Shown: positions 1 through 6,400 of the stretch, piece by piece
Position numbering within the stretch: position 1 is the stretch's first letter
Layout of the letters: each line of letters opens with the position of its first letter
NCBI GenBank assembly: GCA_003058495.1
Contig: QBVC01000017.1
Location: 1-64,000 of the forward strand
Length of the DNA: 64,000 nucleotides
Source: a gamma proteobacterium symbiont of Ctena orbiculata
GTDB taxonomy: Bacteria > Pseudomonadota > Gammaproteobacteria > Chromatiales > Chromatiaceae
Direction: 5' to 3'
Made by a program: the position numbers and the translations under genes
Notes under the pieces: generated by a model
What the model was told of the DNA's origin: nothing
Database searches by the model: none
What the model saw: the letters and a program-made list of their open reading frames with translations, nothing else

Positions 1-2424
1 CCAGAATCCCGCCAGGTCATCGGTGATCTGCATCGGCCGCTGCGCCGGCGAGAGCAGATGCAGCATCACCGGCACCCTGCCGTTGCAGATCCTTGGCGTA
101 TCCGCCAGGCCGAACATCTCCTGTAGCCTGACCGCCAGGACCGGTGCCGCCTCCTGGGAGTAGCGGAGCGGGATTCTTGAACCGCTGGGCACCTGCAGAT
201 GGCTCGGCGCCTCGCGCTCCAGGCGCTGCTTTTGCCGCCAATCGAGCATGCCGTGAAGTATGCCGGTCAGATCGATTCGCTGCAGTTGGTCCCTGCTGCC
301 GATCCCCGCAAGCCAGGGGGCCAGCCAGTCATCGAGGTGAGCCGAGAGCCATGCGTCGGCCAGGTCGGGCCAATTCGAATCGTCGAGTTGACTGCCCAGC
401 CAGCATGCCCTCATCTGCCAGTTGCGGAGCTGTTTGTTCCAAGGCAGCGCGGCCAGTCCCATCCCCGCGACTCCCTGCAGCATGGCGCCGGCAACCGCGT
501 CCGGATCGGGAGCTGCGGTCGGACGATGAGTCAATACAACGGCCCCGATACGCTCCTCCTCATAGGCCTTGACCCGCTGCTCCCGCTTGTCCCACTCGAC
601 CCTGGATTCATTCGCGATCTCGATGTCGGGGAGATGGCGAATCTCCGTTTCGGTGATCGCGGCGGCAAGTCGCGCCCGACCCTGGGTCTCGCCGGCATCC
701 AACTGTGCGATGACCAGAAACGCCTGGGCTGCCAGGGGATCCCAATCCTCCAGCAGCGCGGCCCGTCCGTTGGCAAGTCGAAAGCGACCCTGTCCGGTGC
801 GCTGGGCAAGGCGATCGGGATAGGCGAGCGCTAGCAGCTGCGCCGCCGACAACCCATCCTGGCGGGGAGCGGCAGCGAGACGCTCGATGCGCCGAGACCA
901 ATCCCGGCTGATCCTGTCGACCCTTCTGCAGGCGTCCCTGTCGATCCCCTGCAGACTGCTCTCCGGCGATCCGTCACGCCAGGACGCCAGCAGTCGCATG
1001 CGATACTCAAGGTCCACTCCCGGGTGGTTATCATGCCGGCGTTTTATGATGTCCCTTTCACTCAACAGGGCCGCCAGGTCACAGGCGGACTGCCGCTGCC
1101 TTCGGTTCACATTGATCAGGATATGGGCCAGCCGCGGATGGGCGGGGAGAGCGACCATCTCTCGACCCATCTTTGTCACCCGGTGGCGACGGTCCATCGC
1201 ACCGAGCATCTGCAACAGATCGCAGGCCTGGTCGTAGGCGGCTCGAGGCGGCGGATCGAGCCAACGCAGCGACTCGGGCTCAGCCACGCCCCAGGCGGCC
1301 AACTCCAGGGCCAACGGCGCCAGATCGGCCTGCAGGATCTCAGCCTGGTGGAACTCCGGCAACTGCTCCTGATAGTGGGGCGACCATAGGCGGTAGCAGC
1401 TTCCCGGGCCGATGCGCCCCGCCCTTCCGGCACGCTGAGCGGCGGCGGCCCTGGATACCGCTAGCGTCTCCAGCCGGGTCAGCCCGATTGCGGGCAGGAA
1501 GCGCGGTAGACGCGACCAACCGCTATCGACCACGGTGGTGATCCCTTCAATGGTGAGGCTGGTCTCCGCGATGGAGGTGGTAAGGACCACTCTGCGCCTG
1601 CCTCTCCTGTCGGGGAGCAGCGCCAGGTCCTGTTCGGCCTTCGGCAGGTCGCCATAGAGCGGCGTTATCAACGGCGGCTGATCACTATCGGCGTGTTTTG
1701 CGGCGAGCAGTCTCGCTACCCGGCGGATCTCGGCCACGCCCGGCAGGAAGACGAGTAGATCACCCTGCTCCTGGTGCCAGGCCTTGGTGACAGCCGTGGC
1801 GACCTGCTCGGCAATGGCCCGCTTATCCGGTTTCAGGCCGAGATAGTGTTGGGCCACGGGGAATGTCCTGCCTGCGGCGGCGACCACCGGGGCATCCTCC
1901 ATCAATGCCGCGACTCGCTCGGTGTCGAGGGTGGCCGACATCACCAGCAATCGCAGATCCTCGCGCAGCCCCTGTTGCGCGTCGAGCGCCAACGCCAGGG
2001 CTAGGTCGCTCTGCAGGTTGCGCTCGTGGAATTCGTCGAAGATGAGCAGACCCACCCCCTCGAGCTGGGGGTCCTGTTGCAGACGACGGGTCAGGATGCC
2101 TTCCGTCACCACCTCGATACGGGTTTTCGGCGAGACCTTCCGTTCCAGGCGTATGGAGTAACCCACCTGTTCACCCACCGCCTCGCCCAGCAGCTGGGCC
2201 ATGCGCGACGCCGCCGTGCGGGCCGCAAGGCGGCGGGGTTCGAGCAGCAGCAGGCGTCTACCCCGCATCCAGGGAGCCTCGAGCAGATGGAGGGGAACCA
2301 GGGTCGTCTTGCCCGAGCCGGGTGGCGCACTCAACAGGGCCCTGCCGGAGGAGGCCAGTGCCTCGACCAGTTCAGGCATGATCCGGTTGACCGGCAGTTC
2401 GGTTACCGAGGAGACCATTCCCAT
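1..2424 (-). CDS. hrpB: ATP-dependent RNA helicase HrpB (3' end cut by window edge)
   Basis: DEAH-type superfamily 2 helicase of the HrpB family. The frame is open without a stop from the ATG at 2424 to base 1, giving 808 residues, so only the last few residues appear to be missing. Seen: Walker A PPGSGKTT about 30 residues in, motif II DEFHER, motif III SAT, then a helicase C domain with QRAGRAGR, and the long HrpB-specific C-terminal region. A second in-frame ATG lies at 2418. Neither ATG has a clear Shine-Dalgarno, so the start is uncertain. It follows the SMC-like ATPase gene on the same strand after 61 bp that hold a perfect palindrome. HrpB proteins are known as putative RNA helicases of unclear substrate; family assignment is firm, cellular role is not. 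Confidence 0.93.
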   Translation of the reverse strand, partial: MGMVSSVTELPVNRIMPELVEALASSGRALLSAPPGSGKTTLVPLHLLEAPWMRGRRLLLLEPRRLAARTAASRMAQLLGEAVGEQVGYSIRLERKVSPKTRIEVVTEGILTRRLQQDPQLEGVGLLIFDEFHERNLQSDLALALALDAQQGLREDLRLLVMSATLDTERVAALMEDAPVVAAAGRTFPVAQHYLGLKPDKRAIAEQVATAVTKAWHQEQGDLLVFLPGVAEIRRVARLLAAKHADSDQPPLITPLYGDLPKAEQDLALLPDRRGRRRVVLTTSIAETSLTIEGITTVVDSGWSRLPRFLPAIGLTRLETLAVSRAAAAQRAGRAGRIGPGSCYRLWSPHYQEQLPEFHQAEILQADLAPLALELAAWGVAEPESLRWLDPPPRAAYDQACDLLQMLGAMDRRHRVTKMGREMVALPAHPRLAHILINVNRRQRQSACDLAALLSERDIIKRRHDNHPGVDLEYRMRLLASWRDGSPESSLQGIDRDACRRVDRISRDWSRRIERLAAAPRQDGLSAAQLLALAYPDRLAQRTGQGRFRLANGRAALLEDWDPLAAQAFLVIAQLDAGETQGRARLAAAITETEIRHLPDIEIANESRVEWDKREQRVKAYEEERIGAVVLTHRPTAAPDPDAVAGAMLQGVAGMGLAALPWNKQLRNWQMRACWLGSQLDDSNWPDLADAWLSAHLDDWLAPWLAGIGSRDQLQRIDLTGILHGMLDWRQKQRLEREAPSHLQVPSGSRIPLRYSQEAAPVLAVRLQEMFGLADTPRICNGRVPVMLHLLSPAQRPMQITDDLAGFW

Positions 2425-2433
2425 CAGGCGGTC

Positions 2434-2457
2434 AGGGTGCGGCGGGCCGCACCCTAC
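2434..2457. repeat. REP-like palindrome (GTAGGGTGCGG family)
   Basis: Perfect inverted repeat AGGGTGCGGC-GG-GCCGCACCCT followed by AC, in the 61-bp gap between the SMC-like ATPase and hrpB. The same GGGTGCGG/CCGCACCC core recurs at 9604, 28107 and, degenerate, at 28653, and a GGGTGGGG variant occurs at 27903, so it belongs to a dispersed repeat family. It could form a hairpin in the hrpB leader. Confidence 0.75.
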
Positions 2458-2485
2458 GAACTAAGGAAATGCGACAGAAGACTCA

Positions 2486-4411
2486 CTATGACTGCTGCAT
2501 CGAAATGGCGTTGCTCTCCCGGTCACAGCGCACATGCATATCGAATTTCAGGTCGGCCGCAAATTCCTGGGCGACGATCCAGATCTGATTCAACTCCTCG
2601 CTCAGGGTCGGCAGGACCGTGAGCGAGCTACGCGTGCGCTTCTGATCGAAAAAGGCGAAGGGCTCATCGAGGAAGAGGAACTGGCTCCCCTGAATCGCCC
2701 GGTTGACCAGTTCCTGGGAGAGCGCCAGGCGCACCGCCAGCATGATCTGCCGCTGGGTACCGCTGGAAATCTCGTCAAGATCCATGAAGTCCCGCTTCTC
2801 GCTGGAGAAGGCGCGTACGCTCAGGTCATCATCGATCTGCAGATGCTCGTAGCGGTTCTCGGTAAACAGGGGCAGGGTTTTACTGACCAGGCCACGCAGC
2901 TTGTGGTTGAATTTGTGGGAGACCTCCCGGGTCGTGCCCTGGATCAACTGATCCGCCACGGCGCAGATCTCCATATGGCGCTGTTTATCGTCGATCTTCT
3001 GCTGCAGATCGGCCTTGACCAGATGCAGTTTTTCAACCTTGTCCAGGCGTTCCTGCTCCTGCGCAATCACTTGATCGAGCTGACCCAGGCGACGCCGGTC
3101 CGCCTCCACGCCCCGGCGCAGCTGGTTCTCCTCCTGGGCCACGCCCTCCCTGACCTCGGCGATGGAGAGCTGCCAATCGCTGACGCGCTGGCTAAAGCGC
3201 TCCCGCGCGCCTCGATCGACAATCGTCGGCTCCGCTTCGCTCTCTGCCGTCTCCCCCGCTTCGCTCTCCTCGATAGCGGCGGTATCTTCGTCGAGCTTGG
3301 CGGACCCGGTCTCCTCCTCGAGTTCGTTACGGATGACGATGGTGGAGAGACCGTCGAGATCGTTCAGCGCCTTGACCAGGCCGGCTGCCGCCTCATCCTG
3401 GGATTTGGCGCTGCCCTTTTTCGAGGCGCGGCGGATCCAGAAAATGAGGAAAAGCAGCGCAAATCCGCCGGCGCCGTAGAGCAGCCAGGGGATCATGGAG
3501 GCATCCCACGCGGAGAGCGTGCCGCTCAGCATCTCGCCCAGGCGCTCCGCAAAGGGATGCTCGGGCAGCCTCGCCAGCAGATACCAGGCTCCAGCCGTAA
3601 GCAACGCCAACAGGAGAAAGAGAAAGCCGATAAAGCCTGCGCGACCGGCGGCAGCGAGATCCTGCTCGCGTCTCGGCAGGGCATCCTGGTAGGTAATGGA
3701 TGCATTCTCCAGCTGTTCGACAAGGTCCATCGAGTCTTCCATATGGCGACTCACTTCGTTGTATTCGCCCTGCAGCGATGGCATCAGACTATGATCTATA
3801 GCGACCTCGTCGATCTGATCCTGTACGCTGATCAGTTCAGACTTGCGCTGCTCAACCTCGTTGAGGGTCTCCCCCTTGTCCGTTTGGCACGCCTGGTCGA
3901 CATACTCCAGGGTCACCAGTCCGGCCATCGTCTTCACCGCGAAACTGTGGGGATGGGGTGTCGTTATCTCGCGCTGTGCCAGATAGAAAGACTCCACGAA
4001 CTCCTCGAATTCATAGCCGATCAACTCATAGACCTTATCCGCCACCTGTTCCACGCCCCGTGCAATCGGTTCATCATCAGTGCCGGACCCAGCCAGGGAG
4101 AGCCTGGCGCTGTGGTTGCCGGCATCATCGAGAAAGCGGTCGAGACGATAGCGTTTACCGTCCCGCGGGGTGAATTCAAGCTGTGCCGAACAGTGGGTCT
4201 CGCCCCAGCGAATCACCTTGGAGAGGTCATCCAGGTCCAGTGAGAAGGTTCTGCCGAAGAGCGCGAAGGAGACGGTCTCTCCAATCGTGCTCTTGCCGGA
4301 TTCATTGGGTCCGGATATCGCGAGCAGGCCCTGTTGCGGTATCTCCTCCAGGTTCAGCTCGGCATACTTCAGGACATTGTTTGCCTTGATGGAGTTTATG
4401 ATCATGACCAT
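2486..4411 (-). CDS. SMC/SbcC-like AAA ATPase with two internal transmembrane helices
   Basis: 641-aa RecF/SbcC/SMC-type ATPase, probably membrane anchored. Seen: Walker A GPNESGKST at residues 34-42, Q-loop YLAQRE at 143-148, a coiled-coil stretch from about 175-255, two hydrophobic segments at about 257-280 and 306-326, an acidic linker, a second coiled coil at about 400-480, an ABC-type signature SSGTQRQ at about 549 and Walker B LFLDEP at about 579. The two ATPase halves are thus separated by a coiled coil that enters and leaves the membrane, a layout that recalls Bacillus YhaN-like proteins rather than soluble SbcC. No metallophosphoesterase (SbcD/YhaO) partner is adjacent. Its start overlaps the end of a 65-aa gene. 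A second ATG 6 bases downstream (4405) is possible. DNA metabolism is inferred; the substrate is unknown. Confidence 0.8.
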   Translation of the reverse strand: MVMIINSIKANNVLKYAELNLEEIPQQGLLAISGPNESGKSTIGETVSFALFGRTFSLDLDDLSKVIRWGETHCSAQLEFTPRDGKRYRLDRFLDDAGNHSARLSLAGSGTDDEPIARGVEQVADKVYELIGYEFEEFVESFYLAQREITTPHPHSFAVKTMAGLVTLEYVDQACQTDKGETLNEVEQRKSELISVQDQIDEVAIDHSLMPSLQGEYNEVSRHMEDSMDLVEQLENASITYQDALPRREQDLAAAGRAGFIGFLFLLLALLTAGAWYLLARLPEHPFAERLGEMLSGTLSAWDASMIPWLLYGAGGFALLFLIFWIRRASKKGSAKSQDEAAAGLVKALNDLDGLSTIVIRNELEEETGSAKLDEDTAAIEESEAGETAESEAEPTIVDRGARERFSQRVSDWQLSIAEVREGVAQEENQLRRGVEADRRRLGQLDQVIAQEQERLDKVEKLHLVKADLQQKIDDKQRHMEICAVADQLIQGTTREVSHKFNHKLRGLVSKTLPLFTENRYEHLQIDDDLSVRAFSSEKRDFMDLDEISSGTQRQIMLAVRLALSQELVNRAIQGSQFLFLDEPFAFFDQKRTRSSLTVLPTLSEELNQIWIVAQEFAADLKFDMHVRCDRESNAISMQQS

Positions 4412-4599
4412 CCCTCATCCGCGAGCACGTCAAGCTTGTTGATTACCATCTGCACGGCTTGATCGAATGTCTCCTCGTCAAACGCCTCCCCGGAATTGAG
4501 CCGACGCTCCTTCTCCGCGGCGCAGTAATCGAGAAACTCCTGGGCGGATGCCCCCAGAGAGAGATTCTCCTGGTGTGTGGTCTGATCAGACGAAGACAT
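4402..4599 (-). CDS. 65-aa protein of unknown function, partner of the SMC-like ATPase
   Basis: Small acidic, soluble, probably helical protein. I do not recognise the family. The ATG at 4599 is chosen because it is preceded by AAAAGGGGAG, a good ribosome binding site; an upstream extension of the frame to 4734 has no such site. The stop overlaps the start region of the ATPase gene by 10 bases, which indicates translational coupling and a shared function. It contains one Cys and many Glu/Asp residues and ends in DEGWS. Upstream is a 517-bp AT-rich region that should carry the promoter of this operon. Confidence 0.7.
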   Translation of the reverse strand: MSSSDQTTHQENLSLGASAQEFLDYCAAEKERRLNSGEAFDEETFDQAVQMVINKLDVLADEGWS

Positions 4600-5116
4600 A
4601 CAAACTCCCCTTTTATTCGTGTTGTACCTGTAGCGCCGGTTTCCGATTCCGATGTTGTTGCCAACCCGCGTCTGTACCGCCCGATAGAAGGTCGCGCTAC
4701 CCCTGGCCGGATAAAGAACGGGATCGTCGGCCAAGTATAGGGAGTTCTGTGCGGCAGGTCATCATCGAAAGGCACCCGGCGAGTACCCGAGCACTCCCAT
4801 TTACCTGTCGAGAATCAACCTGTTAGCCAGTATCACCAAGCGAACCCAAGCGATCCCTCCCTTTTCCAGGCCTAATCATAGCAAGATCCTGATGTACTGT
4901 TTTTTAACGAGGAGAGCCTTGAGCCGACTCTCTGTTCAGGGCTGTCGAAATTTCTTACGAAATCAACGATTTTACGGCCTATCCAATTGACACTTAAGCG
5001 TATCCTGTTGTTTTAGCAAACTTTATAATAATTTGGCATTTAATTTGATTATAAAAAATTACATTGTATAAATATATGTACAAAGATAAAGGCAGATATT
5101 AGGCGGGTGGATTGAC
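4600..5116. other. AT-rich intergenic region between divergent genes
   Basis: 517 bp with no convincing gene. The stretch from about 4980 to 5095 is strikingly AT-rich compared with its surroundings. It holds promoter-like hexamers (TTGACA at 4987, TATAAT at 5024), but these are 31 bases apart and do not form one promoter. It must contain the divergent promoters for the minus-strand ATPase operon and the plus-strand gene at 5117. Confidence 0.5.
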
Positions 5117-5437
5117 GTGGATAGACGTATCGGCATCAGCGCCATACCCTCTGATCCCAAGAGCTATTTGAATGAGCAGCAGCTGCTGGGTCTGATACAC
5201 CTGAGGGAGTACGGCTGGACAACCTTCTGTGTCAGGCGTGCCTCCGGGGACAGGGAGAACACGATCACCATTCTCAGAAACAGACATAACAGAATGCTGG
5301 GCATCCTCAGCGAAGACGGCACCCTCCGACTTGCGCAAAATCTCAAGGTCCGCGACAGCAGAAGCGAAGAGGCCTCGGACATCGACAACATCGTGGATTC
5401 GATCAACCAGCAGGTAAACAACCCTCCACAGAAATAG
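5117..5437 (+). CDS. hypothetical protein, 106 aa
   Basis: Unrecognised small soluble protein with a GTG start at 5117; GGCGGGTGG about 6 bases upstream may act as the ribosome binding site. No signal peptide or membrane helix. The middle (residues about 25-80) alternates hydrophobic and charged residues as in a small beta-rich domain, and the C-terminal third is acidic then Asn/Gln-rich. It stands alone downstream of the AT-rich region. It is kept as a gene because its codon choice looks like that of its neighbours and the opposite-strand alternative is poorer. Function unknown. Confidence 0.55.
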   Translation: MDRRIGISAIPSDPKSYLNEQQLLGLIHLREYGWTTFCVRRASGDRENTITILRNRHNRMLGILSEDGTLRLAQNLKVRDSRSEEASDIDNIVDSINQQVNNPPQK

Positions 5438-5459
5438 CCCGATCCCTTGCCCGTCCCCC

Positions 5460-5477
5460 TTGTTACATCTTGTTACA
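5460..5477. promoter_or_regulatory. 10-bp-period direct repeat, possible protein binding site
   Basis: TTGTTACATCTTGTTACA: two copies of TTGTTACA with a 10-base period, one helical turn, followed by AAGGCGTTACC. It lies in the gap between the 106-aa gene and the TetR gene. One-turn spacing is typical of sites bound by dimers or by adjacent monomers. No regulator can be assigned. Confidence 0.3.
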
Positions 5478-5648
5478 AGGCGTTACCGATCAGAGAGGAT
5501 TAACCCCTCGCCAAGCATCAGACTTCATCTCAATTCAGCCAAGCAGCCGGAGACGCGCCCCGATCCCTAGCGGCTCTCCTGTGTCATCCGGCGGCGGTCG
5601 CATCCACGGCCAGGGAAAGGGCGGTTGCCGGCTGTGGAGAGATGATAT

Positions 5649-5677
5649 TTGACAACATGGATATCAAGATACATACT
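5649..5677 (+). promoter_or_regulatory. sigma70-type promoter of the TetR/RND operon
   Basis: TTGACA at 5649-5654, a 17-bp spacer and CATACT at 5672-5677: a perfect -35 and a good -10 at ideal spacing. The -10 overlaps an 18-bp palindrome. This placement argues that translation of the repressor begins at the ATG at 5711 and not at the in-frame codon at 5642, which lies upstream of the promoter. Confidence 0.7.
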
Positions 5678-5688
5678 GGTCGGTATGT
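5671..5688. promoter_or_regulatory. predicted TetR-family operator
   Basis: ACATACTGGTCGGTATGT: perfect 6-bp outer arms ACATAC/GTATGT with a partly symmetric core. It covers the -10 box, and the repressor start codon lies 22 bases further on. Palindromes of this size and type at the promoter are the usual operators of autoregulating TetR-family repressors. Binding by the adjacent TetR protein is inferred. Confidence 0.7.
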
Positions 5689-5710
5689 TGTGAACGGGAT
5701 TCCCATCGTT

Positions 5711-6307
5711 ATGCACAGTGATGCCGATGCCACTCGACGCTCCCTGCTGGAGGCCGCCTATGAAGAGATCCACCGCTTCGGCTTCCAGGCCGCCAGCCTG
5801 AACGCCATCCTGGATCGAACCGGTGTCACCAAAGGCGCCCTCTACCACCATTTCGGCAGCAAGCTGCAGCTCGGCTATGCGGTGCTGGACGAGCATATCG
5901 CCGAGGAGTTGGAGAGGCTCTGGTTCGAACCCTTGCGTCAGCCCGGCCACCCCATCGATGTCCTGATGGAGACGATCACCCGGATGGGGGAGCACTATCA
6001 ATGCGAGGAGATCACCCTCGGCTGCCCGCTGAACAACCTGGCCCAGGAGATGTCCGCCATCGACGACGGCTTTCGCGAACGCATCGATAACCTCTACAAA
6101 CGCTGGCTGTTGAGCATTGAAACGCTACTGATTCGCGGCCAGCAGGAGGGTAGCGTAGCCGTCTCTATCGATCCGGCGGATACCTCCTATTTCATTCTCG
6201 CCTCTCTCGAGGGTTGTATGAGCATGGCGAAGAACGCCCAGAGCAACCAGGAACTCATGCGCTGCGGAAAGGGACTGATGAGTTATCTGAGCAGTCTTCG
6301 CACCTAG
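5711..6307 (+). CDS. TetR/AcrR-family transcriptional repressor
   Basis: 198-aa TetR-type regulator. Seen: N-terminal helix-turn-helix in which residues about 10-50 match the family, with the recognition-helix segment TKGALYHHFGSK; the C-terminal half is an all-helical ligand-binding region resembling TetR_C groups that bind hydrophobic ligands. The ATG at 5711 is chosen because the longer frame would start upstream of a consensus-like promoter. It is the first gene of an apparent operon with an RND exporter, a LolA-like protein and a barrel protein. It probably represses itself and the exporter through the palindrome at 5671-5688 until a ligand binds. The ligand is unknown. Confidence 0.93.
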   Translation: MHSDADATRRSLLEAAYEEIHRFGFQAASLNAILDRTGVTKGALYHHFGSKLQLGYAVLDEHIAEELERLWFEPLRQPGHPIDVLMETITRMGEHYQCEEITLGCPLNNLAQEMSAIDDGFRERIDNLYKRWLLSIETLLIRGQQEGSVAVSIDPADTSYFILASLEGCMSMAKNAQSNQELMRCGKGLMSYLSSLRT

Positions 6308-6349
6308 CTAACCCTTGTACCCAAACAATCCCAAACAAGGACAACGGAG

Positions 6350-6400
6350 ATGAACACACGATTCATTGGAAACAAAAAACTGGGACAGAACCATGAGTGA
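6350..6400 (+). other. possible 16-codon leader ORF ahead of the RND exporter
   Basis: An ATG at 6350, preceded by GGACAACGGAG, opens a 16-codon frame ending at TGA 6398-6400, just past the exporter ATG at 6393. The better Shine-Dalgarno belongs to the short frame, so it could couple ribosomes to the exporter start. Purely a sequence observation. Confidence 0.25.

Noticed and set aside
2534-4243. 569-codon plus-strand open frame antisense to the SMC-like ATPase
   Set aside because: It mirrors a minus-strand gene with clear Walker and signature motifs; no family likeness in the antisense product. GC-rich third positions produce such frames.
4987-5029. TTGACA and TATAAT as a single sigma70 promoter
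   Set aside because: The boxes are 31 bases apart, far from the 16-18 needed. They may belong to different promoters or be chance in AT-rich DNA.
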